This document shows positions 24,801 through 35,900 of a DNA stretch of 64,000 bases, piece by piece. Position 1 is the first letter of the stretch; each line of letters begins with the position of its first letter. The DNA is from Acestrorhynchus altus (taxonomy: Eukaryota; Chordata; Actinopteri; Characiformes; Acestrorhynchidae): contig CM067505.1 of the NCBI GenBank assembly GCA_034509495.1, positions 4,069,094 through 4,133,093 on the forward strand, in the 5' to 3' direction. The translations under genes were made by a program, and so were the position numbers. The notes under the pieces were generated by a model, which did not search any database, was not told the DNA's origin, and was given only the letters and a program-made list of their open reading frames with translations.

Positions 24801-27800
24801 AGAATATTCCCCTTCCCACACTTGATTTAACAATAATTTTATCTCTATGCTCAGATAATCATGCCCACCAATTAATTTTATATTTTTTATATATATGAAA
24901 ATTTGTGATGAGACCATAAGCTCCAACAGCTGAGCAGTGGTTTAGGGCCTGTTTCAGCAAAACTGTCAGCATTACTGTAGGGTGTCAATGGGACGCATTA
25001 GACTTTGAATGCCATTGACAGACAGGAGAACTTTTTAATTGTTTTTTATTTCCTGTTGTGGTGCTGCCCCTTTGCCTCCCAAAAGGAATATATGCCTCCC
25101 ATCCAAAAAAGCTTGAGGCACCTACCTTTCGGGTCATCACTCCAAATTGAACTCTGCACCTGTGGCACTCCTCAGCATCCACCCAATCAGGGGCCTTAAG
25201 AGAACAGATGGCATCATAGTAAACAAATACCACACATCATATCTAGTGCACACCAAGGAATAATACTTACCCTTTCTGCAGCAAACATGGCATCGCTTTC
25301 CTTGAATTCAGGGAAAACGTGACCTGGTGGAGTACAGAAGAGAGGATCAATTAGAACACTTCAGTTTTAGTACTAATAATACTTCCAGCAAAGAGAACTG
25401 TACTTCAAGAAATCCCAGCAGCAATTAACTGAGATAGCTAAGAATGTTTGAGTTGGAGAAGAGTGTACTGGCATCTGTTTATAAAGCTCTGGTCAAATCA
25501 GAGCTGGTTCGTAATACATCATCCTGGTCAATATGTTGGTAATATATTTGCTGCAAGACAAATTCCACTATCAGATCTGCATAGATAAAACAGGAATAAT
25601 TAACTTCACAATATAGGATCTTACAAACCCCACTGCTACCTTATTACTTCTATAAGGCCATCACAAAAATGTTTCATGGGCAAAAACAATTGTTTTTCTG
25701 GCAGTGGCTACAAACATGTTAATCAGTAAATAATGTAGCATTTTTATTTATAAACACGATTGCATGAATTGTGTCATTTATAAATTAATCACAACTGGAG
25801 GGATGGTAATATACTGTCATGAATTATAATTCAAGGCTTTTTCTGTAATATTGATGTTTAATTAATAAATAAATAAATGAATTACTTCTCTTTTCAAAGA
25901 GAAAACAATTAAGAACCCCTTGACTAGAGGTGGGCGGATCGATCCAAAATCCATAATATTGACACCAACGCTGGGACTGACACTGATCAATACTCGTGTA
26001 AAATGATCGACACCAAGCTTTCTTTCTCTCCCGCACTCACTGACTGCTGCGCATGCGCGTTCAGCAGAGTCTCCGCTGTGTGTAAGCGCAGCGCTACACT
26101 GTGTCACAGTACGGAACAACGCGCACCGCCGCCCCCAACGCTCGCTTTTTATTGGCTCACGTCACGTGGCTCAGCGGCGCCAGCCAATCATGCATGCAGG
26201 TAGGCTCCGCCAGGGCCCACCCACTCGGCCTGGCCCGCCAATCAGCGCTCTCCTCGAGTCGATTCGTCACAGTACAGAAAGAGAAACCGTCGGAGCGCTG
26301 AAGTGTCTGAGGAAAAGCCGTTCGGCTTTATTTTATCGCAGAAAATGAAACGACAGCAGCTGTATAGTTTACAACAGGGCTGTTAAACAGAGTGGAAACA
26401 CAACAAACCTCTACAAGCAGATGAAACAGCACGCAGCAGAAAACGCGGAGCTGCAGAAACGGAGAGGAGTCATCCCCCGTTCCCTCAGAGCCTCCACCCA
26501 GACACTGTGTATGATTGTATTGTTTTGTTCGAAAAACAGAAAGTGTTTAACTGTTTACAGTGTTTGTTGTGGTGTGTTAATTTTGTTGTATTGTGGTTTG
26601 TCAGCCCTCTTCCTCAGGAGATGTTTGAAGTTGTGTTGAGTGATATTGTTACTGTTTATTTAAGAAGACAGATTTGCACTGAAAGGAAAAAAAAATCCTT
26701 ATTTTTTATTGTTTCTTCCTAAGAACAATTCAATTAAAAAAAAGAAAGAAACAAAGAACGAAAGAAAGAGAAGTTTGTTGATGGGAGAATTTTTATTTTA
26801 TTTTTGTATTGTGGTTTCTCCATTTCTACCTCAGAAAAGATTTATTTTCCTAATGTTAAGACAAACTTTGTTTTGTTACTGTTCCATTGTTTCTAAACAA
26901 AAATGTTGATTGTGATAAAGTATTTTGTCACAATGTTTGGCAAAATTTTATCCTAGGTCTTTTGGATCCATTGGATCTATCAAACTAAAATATGAAAAAG
27001 TATCGGTATCGGCGATACTGGCCCTGCCTTTTGTATCGGATCGATACCAAAATTCCCGGTATCCCCCACCTCTACCCCTGACTCCTCTCCCCCTCTCACA
27101 CCCTTCCCATACCTATTACACTAACAGAGGGTTGAGAAGACCTCAATAAGACATGACAATATTTACTTTTAACTGTTACATACTGAAAAACAAAGTAAAC
27201 AGATGACTAATGACAGTTTACCTTTTTCATGACTCATTTTTGAGATGCACTTACATTACGACTATTATGTTTTGTGTGTTTTAAGGTGGTTAGATTTTTT
27301 TTAGGTGTGATGTATTCATTTTAGCACATCAAGTTTCTGCTTACCTTCCACCTTCATAATCTGGTAAGTGTCCTGGACCACTTTGTACTTGGGCTCGTTA
27401 CGGAAGGCATGAGCCCAGGCTTGGATCAGGTAAAGGATTTTGTTCCGCACATTTGGCTCCGTCTGCTTCTGAGTGGAAATATAGTGATAATTACTTGGAA
27501 AAGTGATGTCAACATAAAAACACTTCCTAAAAAGAACTCGTATGTTCGGGTGTAGCTACAATTAAAACCAGAAACAACTAGATAAAAAAAATCTAATGGA
27601 AAAAAAATAGTCTATTTTAAATCAAAGCAGAAGCCTATTTTATAAATTACCCCTTTTTTGCATAGTGTTTAATTCTTAAAAATACACCAGGCTAATCTCC
27701 TAAACAACCTTGTGTTTCTCACTTTGAGACTTGCTGGAACTTCCCTGTACTGGGAGGGCATGTGACATGACGACACAACAAGGAAGTGCACTATGACTCA

Positions 27801-30756
27801 TCAGAGTATGACCCACTTAGAAAGAAGCAGAGGATCATAGGGAGCAGACCAACAGCATTCTCAAATAGATAACTGAGGAAGGACGTTGCATATCTCAGAC
27901 AATACAGAGTAAATAACTGTGGTGAGGGAGAGGGAGGGGGACACTGTACTATTTAAGACACTCCACCTTGAGGAGATCCTTCAGCTCCTCCATAGTCTGC
28001 TTGCTAGCCACCTCATCGTGAACCGTCTGGCCACAGTTCTTTACCACTGACTCGAGCACCTGTTCAGGTAAAAGTCTTCCTTAGAACCAAGAACCACATG
28101 TGATTTACACACTCTTATTTTAGACATAAGCAATAGAACAGCTCTTACCTCAAGAGCATAGAGGGCCACATGTGGGTTTTTATCATTAAGTTTCTTCTTG
28201 ATGGCACCAATTGCATACTTAGCCCTGTAGATGCAAATACACACAAAACAGCACAGATTTCAGAAACATGAACCTACAGTCATGCATTTTTTTAAAGAAG
28301 TAAACAGTGTTTTCAGCCAAATTCCAATGAAAATCCTGGACACAAATAGAATGGTTTCTATAACAGGATATGAACCCAAAATACTTCAATCCACCAATGA
28401 CTACCCAAAGAGCCACATAACAACTGAAACCTTTGGAATAGAGCTCACAGCCCAAGATTCAACTCAACTGTGACAAAAAGCATTTGCAAATTTTAATTTC
28501 TGCCAAAATAGGTATTACTAAGTCCTGACACAAAAGGACGGGAACATTTCTGCACATGCTCCCCTAATGACTTTAATCTATGTAATGTTATGACTTATGA
28601 GCACCTATGCATTCGGATTCATTTAACCTGGAGTGCCCAAACTCTTGCCTCAACACTTGGTAAAAATGTGGGAAGAGGAAACGCCACTCTTTCTTACTGT
28701 GTGTCGCCTTGCCGAATGAGGTCACAAATCTGGAGGATGGATTCCCAGTCTGTCTCCAGCAGCAACTGACTAGTGGCTTTGTCTGCAAATAAATAGGGGA
28801 TACAAAATCTAAATTAAGAAATCAGATACTTTCAATCAAGTCAAGACATGTATTCTGTTCCAAAGATTCCCCAAAAGTTGCATTTTCTTCACTGGAAAAA
28901 GACAAACTTGGAGGCCAACACCATCCTTGTAGATATTCAAAATGTAAACAATTATAAACATTAAGGAAATTAATTGCAGACTGTGACTTTTGGTTCAGGT
29001 CAATCAACATTTGCAACTGTGTGAACTCTGAACCCAATTTAGATTAAGATGATGTCCTGTGTACATATGGATCACAGGACTCAGACATTACTCACATGGT
29101 CCGTTTCACACTATTTTGCAACACAAATGACTTAATCTGGTCTGAGAAACTGACCAATAAAGTACAAAGTCTAGGCTCAAAGCTTTCTTGTTACAGGAAC
29201 TGACTAGTAAACAGTAATTTATACCACTTTTACAGTGTGTGTGTGTGTTCTCCAGGAAGCGATTATCATCATCATAATGCAAATTCACCAGGACAAAACA
29301 GCTCTTCATGAAACCTGTTGACCGTACAACTTCAGAGAAGAAAAAGCTTCATAGGAAGCAGGTAGTAAAGCAGAATACAACAAACATCCTTGTTGTGTAT
29401 TAAATCAAGGAGTGACCTAGGTTCCCTCTACAGCAGGGGGGTCCAATCTTATCCGCAAAGGGCCGGTGTGGCTGCAGGTTTTCATTCTAAACAACCACTT
29501 GTGACACCTGATCTCACTTATTTAATCAATGGGTCAGTTCTCAAAAAAACTGGTCCATTTGGCTGGAATGAAAACCTGCAGCCACACCGGCCCTTTGTGG
29601 ATAAGATTGGATCCCCCTGCTCTACAGGCTCTGACTTTCCAACACCTGTATACACAAAACAAAGTGAAGCTGCCAGAGTATAAACAAGTATAATCAACTA
29701 AATAACTGGTTAAAATGGTAAACAGGTGCTACACTCATTAACATTAACTTTACTCTGAATGCATTTGGGCTTCTTTTAGGCATTAGCAGACTGGGCTCCA
29801 CTAGTCCCCATTTACAGCTAGTTAACACACTAGACAGACACACAGACAGACAGACAGATAAATAAGTAGACATCAACAAAGTCAGACAGGCAGACAGGTA
29901 AATAAATAGGCAAACAGAGGCAGACAGACACAGATAGATACATAAAATACAGACAGACAGATAAAGACAGACAGATATAGACAAAGAGAGACAGACAGAC
30001 AAAGAGACAGACAGACAAAGAGACTGAAAGAGAAGAGACAAATGGAGAGATAGAAAGACATAGAAAGACAGAAACAGATATAGAAAGAGACAGACATGCA
30101 GACAGAGAGAGACAGACATACAGACAGAGAGAGACAGACATACAGACAGAGAGAGAGACACAGATACAGAGAGATGCAGACAGACAGAGACATACAGAGA
30201 CATACAGACAGACAGACACATACAGACAGAGAGACATACAGACAGATAGAGAGAGACATACAGACAGAGAGACATACAGACAGAGAGACATACAGACAGA
30301 GAGACATACAGACAGAGAGACATACAGACAGAGAGACAGATAGAGAGAGACATACAGACAGAGAGACATAGAGAGAGACATACAGACAGAGAGACAGAGA
30401 GAGACACTGCTGATGGGGGAAGTGAGGAAGGTCACTGATGATCAGATCAAAATTAAAGGACTGGACTCTGAGCTGAAGCTGTTTGAAATCAAAGCCACAT
30501 TAAAGACCAGCTGCTCACTAACACAACACAAACGTCCTACCCGTGATTCAATCTAACGGGCTCAGACTGACCGTTACCGCCGGTTACACTGCCGCTGTTT
30601 AATAACCGTTAAAGACGGACATAACCGCCGCTCGACTGTTTACATTAGCATAGCTTAGCTCCTGTGCTAAAGCTACGGCTGAGCTGAGCTGGACTGTAAC
30701 CCTGTCAAAGCTGCGGTACCTAACAGCCGTTCAAACGAGCCGCTGCCTTTCCCCAT
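18853..30756 (-). CDS. hgs: hepatocyte growth factor-regulated tyrosine kinase substrate (ESCRT-0 subunit)
   Basis: Binds ubiquitinated cargo and PI3P on early endosomes, then recruits TSG101 and clathrin. 21 exons, 757 aa (human 777): 30720-30756, 28698-28782, 28149-28224, 27967-28059, 27345-27468, 25271-25323, 25126-25194, 24252-24376, 23163-23247, 22521-22619, 22311-22406, 22183-22221, 21935-22096, 21311-21524, 20733-20905, 20487-20627, 20044-20227, 19710-19843, 19485-19580, 19048-19134, 18853-18954. All phases join. Exon 1 codes MGKGSGSFERLL, then the VHS domain to about residue 140. FYVE finger 157-220 (WVDAEECHRC, RKHHCRACG, VRVCEPC). Ubiquitin-interacting helix about 260-275 (EEEELQLAIALSQSEAEE). 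PSAP, the TSG101 motif, 350-353. Helical and coiled-coil core in exons 14-16. Gln/Pro-rich tail ending in the clathrin box LISFD. Introns 1 and 5 hold hAT elements. Confidence 0.98.
23685..23995. mobile_element. Tc1-type MITE family, copy B (partial)
   Basis: Contains AATGTAATCAAATTCTCACA and GCTCCAAAATCTAGTA, ending GGTGTCCCAATACTTTTTTC. The same order occurs in the 14,275-15,080 copy. In HGS intron 8. Confidence 0.6.
25925..27074. mobile_element. deleted hAT transposon with BED-finger remnant
   Basis: The left end reads TAGAGGTGGGCGGATCGATCC. The right end, on the complement, reads TAGAGGTGGGGGATACC and later TATCGATCC. Both ends are flanked by near-identical 8-bp duplications, CCCTTGAC (25,917-25,924) and CCCCTGAC (27,075-27,082), the hAT target-site size. 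The left half is unusually CpG-rich, with inverted and direct CCAAT boxes (26,150-26,250), and resembles a promoter. Around 26,370-26,490 one frame reads KQSGNTTNLYKQMKQH, matching the second half of a BED zinc finger. The catalytic domain is absent, so the element is non-autonomous. It sits inside HGS intron 5. Confidence 0.8.
29434..29619. mobile_element. intact hAT-type MITE with perfect 8-bp TSD
   Basis: 186-bp element with long terminal inverted repeats. It starts CAGGGGGGTCCAATCTTATC; the complement of its right end starts CAGGGGGATCCAATCTTATC. The ends continue to match through GGGCCGGTGTGGCTGCAGG. It is flanked on both sides by CTCTACAG (29,426-29,433 and 29,620-29,627), an exact 8-bp target-site duplication. 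No coding capacity. In HGS intron 1. Confidence 0.92.
29831..30407. repeat. large GACA/CAGA purine-type microsatellite
   Basis: About 580 bp of CAGACAGA, GACATA and GAGA units. All six frames stay open for long stretches because of the repeat; the Ser/Leu/Cys/Val-rich and Arg/Asp/Thr-rich frames are not genes. Lies between HGS exons 1 and 2, about 310 bp from exon 1. Confidence 0.97.
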
Positions 30757-30885
30757 CATCAACCGAACCTCACAGCAGAACCGAGATGAACACGACCACG
30801 AAACCTTTATGTCTCAGAGCGGAGCGACCGCATCCGGCGACCTGCCACAATAAAAGTCCGCTGACATATATTACATTTATTACAA
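30757..30885 (-). promoter_or_regulatory. HGS 5' leader and core promoter region
   Basis: Short unique, CpG-containing block between HGS exon 1 and the trinucleotide tract. It must hold the 5' untranslated region and probably the core promoter, since both flanks are simple repeats. No TATA box is seen. Confidence 0.5.
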
Positions 30886-31206
30886 TAGCAGCAATAATAA
30901 CAATAAAAACAACAACAATAATAATAATAATAATAATAATAATCATTATTATTATGATTATTATTGTTGTTGTTATTGTTATTATTATTATTGTTGTTGT
31001 TGTTGTTTTGTTGTTGTTGTAAATATATTGTATTGTACATTTATTGTTATTATTGTAATTATTATTATAATAATAATTATTATTATTAATAATAATAATA
31101 CTAATAATTACAATAATAATAATACATTAAAATTGGTAACACTATTTACTAATAAAATATAATAATAATAATAAAAGTACTAATTGTAGTAGTAGTAGTA
31201 GTAGTA

Positions 31207-31248
<42 letters not shown>

Positions 31249-31410
31249 GTAATTGTAGTATTAATCATAATAGTAATAATAACAATAATAACAACAATAA
31301 TAATAATAATAATAAAAGTAGTAGTAGTGTTGTAGCAACAGTAGTAGTCATGCTGGTGGTGTAATAGTAGCAACAGTAATAGTGATAGTAGTAGTAGAAT
31401 TAGTAGTAGA

Positions 31411-31450
<40 letters not shown>

Positions 31451-31920
31451 TAGTAATAGAAGAAGTAGTAGTAGTAGTAGTAGTAGTAGTGGGAAACAGT
31501 GACAGTAGCAGTAGCAGTAGTAGCAGCAGCAGAAACAGTGACAGTAGCAGTAGCATAGCAGAAATAGTGACAGTAGTAGTAGTAGTAGCAGAAACAGTGA
31601 CAGTAGTAGTAGCAGCAGTAGTAGCAGTAGCAGTAGCAGAAACAGTGACAGCAGCAGTAGCAGTGCAGCAGCAGAGGCAGAAGTAGTAGCAGTAGCAGTA
31701 GCAGTAGCAGCAGTAAAGGAAATAAAGTATAGTAGTAGTAGTAGCAGTAGTAGTAGTAGTAGAAATAGTGACAGTAGTAGCAGCAGTAGCAGAAATAGTG
31801 ACAGTAGTAGCAGTAGCAGTAGTAGTAGTAAAGAGTAGTAGTAGAAACAGTGATAGCAGTAGTAGTAGCAGTAGCAGTGTAGTACAGAAGTAGTAGTAGT
31901 AGTAGTAATAATGATAGTGA
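30886..31920. repeat. 1-kb trinucleotide repeat mosaic (AAT/AGT/AGC)
   Basis: Starts with AAT and ATT runs forming near-perfect palindromes around 30,910-31,100, then AGT/AGC runs to about 31,920. Open frames of Thr, Leu, Tyr, Asn or Ser here are repeat translation. Confidence 0.97.
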
Positions 31921-31929
31921 TAGTAGTTG

Positions 31930-32130
31930 TATTGGACAATCCATATTGTTGCTGTCCAATGAAAAACATTGTCCATTTTTAGTTCTCTGTGGTTTGAACC
32001 ATACCAGAACACTGTGTAAATAAATTGAATGACTAGACCCAATAGAAAACACTAAATGTTTGTTAGTTTCTCTTATTTACTTTAATTGCTATTCAGCCTG
32101 CTATAAACATTTTTGGCTTCTCATGTAACG
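31930..32130. repeat. dispersed repeat, second copy of the 6,060 family
   Basis: GTCCATTTTTAGTTCTC and TGGTTTGAACC occur in the same order as at 6,060-6,270. Confidence 0.5.
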
Positions 32131-32206
32131 TCACTATTTTGAAGATTTCCCATTTAACAGATGTTATACTGTTTGGGGAAGCTGACAACTTTTTTTTTAT
32201 TTAATG

Positions 32207-32222
32207 CCTGATGATGATGATG

Positions 32223-32283
<61 letters not shown>

Positions 32284-32330
32284 AATGATAATGATGATGA
32301 TGATGATGAGGATGACGATGATGATGATTC
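32207..32330. repeat. (GAT)n microsatellite
   Basis: About 40 GAT units with a few interruptions. Met-, Asp- and Ser-rich frames are artefacts. Confidence 0.97.
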
Positions 32331-32513
32331 AAACAGTGGACAATTTAGCAGCTGTTCCTGTACTGCAGATGGAAAGGCCCACAAATAAGCAGCAAACAAA
32401 TATGAAAAATATGAAATATGATAAATTAATAATTTAAATAAAAAAAAAACTTTCATATGATATCAAGTAAATTAAAATGACAATCATTCTACAAATCATT
32501 CTACCATGCAAAT

Positions 32514-32515
<2 letters not shown>

Positions 32516-32596
<81 letters not shown>
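32516..32596. repeat. (CA)n microsatellite
   Basis: About 40 uninterrupted CA units. Confidence 0.97.
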
Positions 32597-32597
<1 letters not shown>

Positions 32598-33301
32598 CTT
32601 GTTGAACCCCTGTAAATAATGGTGCTCCATCCAATAGTTTTGGGATGGCTAGGGCAGCTGGGGATGAGGTGGGGTGGTGATCATCCAACCTCCTTAGGTC
32701 AAAGCAAGACACTAGACAGTAGAGACTCCAACAAAAACAGGATAAACTTTTATAAACACCCTTGAATTCAAAATAAACAACAATCTATAACATAAAAGCT
32801 TTTAACATAGTTCTATATAATATACAATTATAAACACTACATCAATTCTGCTGCAATCCTTTAGAGTTTAGTGTAGTTCTGGCCTGGTGTCGCTCTGAGC
32901 TACGGAGGTTTCTTTATGTCTCCTACGCTTTTTAAATCCCCCACATCTTCCACCAGTACCATTAGGTCACACATGACTCACTAGCGGGCACACAAAACAC
33001 TGTGGGCTATTGTTGCTTCTCTGCCTGTTGTGCTCCATACAATGGTATTGTGTTGCTTGTCCTATAGCAGCAGCCCCCATCACTACAGTTAGATACAGTC
33101 ACATAGATGACACGAGCCAAGTGTGTTCTCATCAGCTACAGGTTCAGCCCTGCTTCTCAACCCATAAGTAACAAAGAGGAAAAAAATAAACCTCTGACAG
33201 CTGTGTGTGTGTGTGTGTTGTGGACAAAGAGCATCTTACTGCATTCACGACTTCATTGTTTCAGGCTTATGAATACATTTTCATTTGTTGTGTTGCAAAC
33301 A

Positions 33302-33335
33302 TACTCACTCACACACACGCACACACGCACACACC

Positions 33336-33376
<41 letters not shown>
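33302..33376. repeat. (CA)n microsatellite, interrupted
   Basis: CA units with GC and CC interruptions in the first half. Confidence 0.93.
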
Positions 33377-33378
<2 letters not shown>

Positions 33379-34084
33379 TAATGCACACATGCATGTATAC
33401 GTATCCTACACAATGAGAAGCTGTGTTTAACGCTGAATATGCATAGGGCAAAGCTGCGGCTCTGTGGTACAGTATGTCTCAATATTGCTCTCTATTGTTA
33501 TTCCTGCTCTATGTACTCAACTGCAGTGGGTGGATCCTGTAATTCGATGAAGTCATTAAAAAGGCCATAGATAGGGACTTTATTTTCACACTTATGATCA
33601 AAAATGGATGCCCCCAGAAGGAATCAACCAACAGGGTTGGAACTTGTTAGACAGGTTTTTCATCATGAGATGTGTGAATGATTCACGTATCATGCTCATC
33701 TGCACATATGACATAAGTTAGGATGGGCCTTATAGTTACTGTATAGACTTACTGTATGTGGTGATCCTGTTGAGCACGCTTTCCATTCTGACTTGTGTTG
33801 TTGTGTTGGCTGCATTATTTGCAAGAGTAATATGTCTTGGAGAAGAGTTCAAAAGGAAATGTGAGGGGTTGCAAGATTTCAAGATGGGTTGTGCGGTAAG
33901 CAGCATGTTGTTTGCCCCAGTGAATAGAAGAAGGCACACACCAGCAACATGAACGATCTTGGAGATGTACACAAATCACAGAGAAGGAGAACCAATTGGT
34001 TGTCAGACATGTGCAGAGTGATCCAACAACCATGTTTGCAGACATTTGGCAACGAGGACTACATGCATGTTGAATGTCACTCGC

Positions 34085-34285
34085 ATCAGTGGAGTCATCT
34101 TCAGTGACAAGTCCTGCTTTTGTCTTGATGAATATGTGTGAGGAGGCATTGTGGTCAGTACCAAGAAGAACGGTTTGTTGTCAAACTCGTGTCATTTTGT
34201 AAGATTGCATGAGAATATTCAAGCTGCAAGAGATGGATTATCATAGGACACCATTAGGAACCTCTACAACTCCATTCTGAGGCGT
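34085..34285 (+). mobile_element. degenerate Tc1/mariner-like transposase fragment, copy 2
   Basis: GGAGTCATCTTCAGTGACAA, then GTCCTGCTTTTGTCTTGATG. One frame reads VIFSDKSCFCLDE, resembling the FTDESRF region near the second catalytic Asp of Tc1 transposases. Related to 8,820-9,135. The frame is interrupted soon after. Confidence 0.5.
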
Positions 34286-35249
34286 CTAAAAGGTAAAGTA
34301 AAGGTAAAGGTGGGTCACACACAGGGGAATTTGTCATAATAATACAAGGGTTAAGTGGTATGTTATCTCTAACATCATGGTGGTGTACGTTCAATTTCAA
34401 CACTGGATTCAAAATGTTTTACAGCAGTTCTAACTTATACACTAATATTTAAAGCCTAACCCAGGTATTTAAAATGTTTTGGAATAAGTGAAAATTAAAT
34501 CTGATTGATTTAACAGACATATTTTATTGAATTATCTCATGCTTTTTACATTGTATTTAAGATGAGGCAATAGAATACAGTACATCTCCGCCAACATGAG
34601 AGCTAGGTAGGTTCCAGGTAAGCATTGGCTCGGAGGTTGTTTATACATGTGCTGTTACTGGGACCTACTTGGGCTTCCCAAATGGGCCCCATCACTAAAA
34701 GCCCACCATAAACTCCCATCTAGGCCCCATTTGCAGTGAGCATCTATATGTGGGGCCAATATGGTACGTGTAGACCTATCTTTCTGATTTCCAGTTGGGC
34801 TACCCACAAAGGCCCCAAATTGGCATGCTGTCTGTGACATCTGTAATCAAGACATTACAGACATGTAGTAATTTTTTGTAATGTACTGTACTCTGCAATA
34901 ACTGTATAATAAGTCAATAATACGTCATTTTTGACCATTTCCTTTGAACATAAAATGTTTGCACATTGTTATTATAAATAATAATAAGTGTTTATGCCTT
35001 CAAACAACTTTTAAAACAGACTTTGTTGGAGAACTGATGTCTTTATTGTTTTATACATGGACAAAGAACATAGATACATGGTTACGGAGGATATGAGGGA
35101 AGACAAAAGAAAGTGATTTCACATTTCTCTTTAAAACTTCCACCAGCTCCAAATCAGACTCGTAAAAAAGACGTTATAATGAATCTATAATAATGGGGAA
35201 AACTAGCAAAGGGGGCTTCTGTTGGCTTGACGACTGAGACAGCTGGCTG

Positions 35250-35900
35250 TTAAACATAACCTTTGACCTGTGTGGGTCCTCCGGCCCTACGAGGGCTGCT
35301 CTCCCCACTGCTGAATGTGGGTGAAGAGGGGATCCCTGGAGGGCTTGAGCCGGCATAAAGCAAGGACCCACCGATTAGCAGGAGGGCTGAGCCCCCCCAG
35401 CCCAGATAGAGGGCAGGGCCCAGCTCGCGCTTGTGCGGGGCGGCCACATATGGGTCGTAGAAATCCCTGATGATGGAGTGGGCCGTCCAGCAGACGGGAA
35501 TGAGGTAGAGGAATCCCGCCACGGCAAAAATGATGCCAGACACGCGGGCCAGCCGCGCCTTTGGGCTTTGGTGGCCAATACATTTGGTGCACTTGACCCC
35601 CAGGACCCCCAGGGTGAGTGAAAGGGTGCAAAGGAGTAAGGAGAGCACTGTGAGGCCGCGAGCTGCCTGCATGTCGCTGGGCAGGGCCAGCAGGCTGTCG
35701 TACACTTTACACTGAATCTCACCGGTGCTCTGGACGATGCAGTTCATCCACAGGCCCTCCCATGTGATCTGCGCCGTCACAATGTTGTTACCAATGAAGG
35801 CGGTGACACGCCACATGGGCAAGGCGCATACCAGAAAGCCGGCCACCCAGCCGATGATGGACAGGACCAATCCCAGAAGTTGCATTCCTGTCGTTGCCAT
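35250..35900 (-). CDS. claudin, tight-junction membrane protein (claudin-3/4/6/9-like)
   Basis: Four-span protein that forms tight-junction strands and sets paracellular barrier or ion selectivity (family knowledge). Single exon, 216 aa, start ATG at 35,900 (MATTGMQLLG). Membrane segments are near residues 8-27, 80-101, 118-140 and 161-182. The first extracellular loop has the full claudin signature: W30, GLW 49-51, C54 and C64. The ECL2 region reads FYDPYVAAPHKRELGPALYL, and the C-terminus ends YV, a PDZ-binding tail for ZO proteins. An intronless frame plus this loop places it in the claudin-3/4/5/6/8/9 group. Teleosts have many tandem copies, so an exact number is not assigned. A polyadenylation signal about 205 nt downstream fits a short 3' UTR. 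Confidence 0.96.
   Translation of the reverse strand: MATTGMQLLGLVLSIIGWVAGFLVCALPMWRVTAFIGNNIVTAQITWEGLWMNCIVQSTGEIQCKVYDSLLALPSDMQAARGLTVLSLLLCTLSLTLGVLGVKCTKCIGHQSPKARLARVSGIIFAVAGFLYLIPVCWTAHSIIRDFYDPYVAAPHKRELGPALYLGWGGSALLLIGGSLLYAGSSPPGIPSSPTFSSGESSPRRAGGPTQVKGYV

Larger units (their letters stand above)
28783..30719. other. HGS intron 1, repeat-filled
   Basis: Non-coding. Holds a hAT-type MITE (29,434-29,619) and the GACA-type tract (29,831-30,407). The intron starts GTACCG and ends TTTGCAG on the minus strand. Confidence 0.85.
30757..35249. other. HGS-claudin intergenic region
   Basis: No supported exon. Contents in order: HGS leader, trinucleotide mosaic (30,886-31,920), dispersed repeat (31,930-32,130), (GAT)n, two (CA)n tracts, a Tc1-like fragment (34,085-34,285), and a repeat-like block with GGGCCCCAT words (34,600-34,860). 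The claudin 3' untranslated region is at the right end, with AATAAA (minus strand) at 35,042-35,047. Confidence 0.6.

Noticed and set aside
29694..30435. Long minus-strand Ser/Leu/Cys/Val-rich open frames (up to 237 aa) and the opposite Arg/Asp/Thr frame
   Set aside because: Pure translation of the GACA-type microsatellite inside HGS intron 1; all frames are open because the repeat lacks stops.
31149..32052. 297-aa and 234-aa Thr/Leu/Tyr-rich open frames
   Set aside because: Translation of AAT/AGT trinucleotide repeats; no start context or domain.
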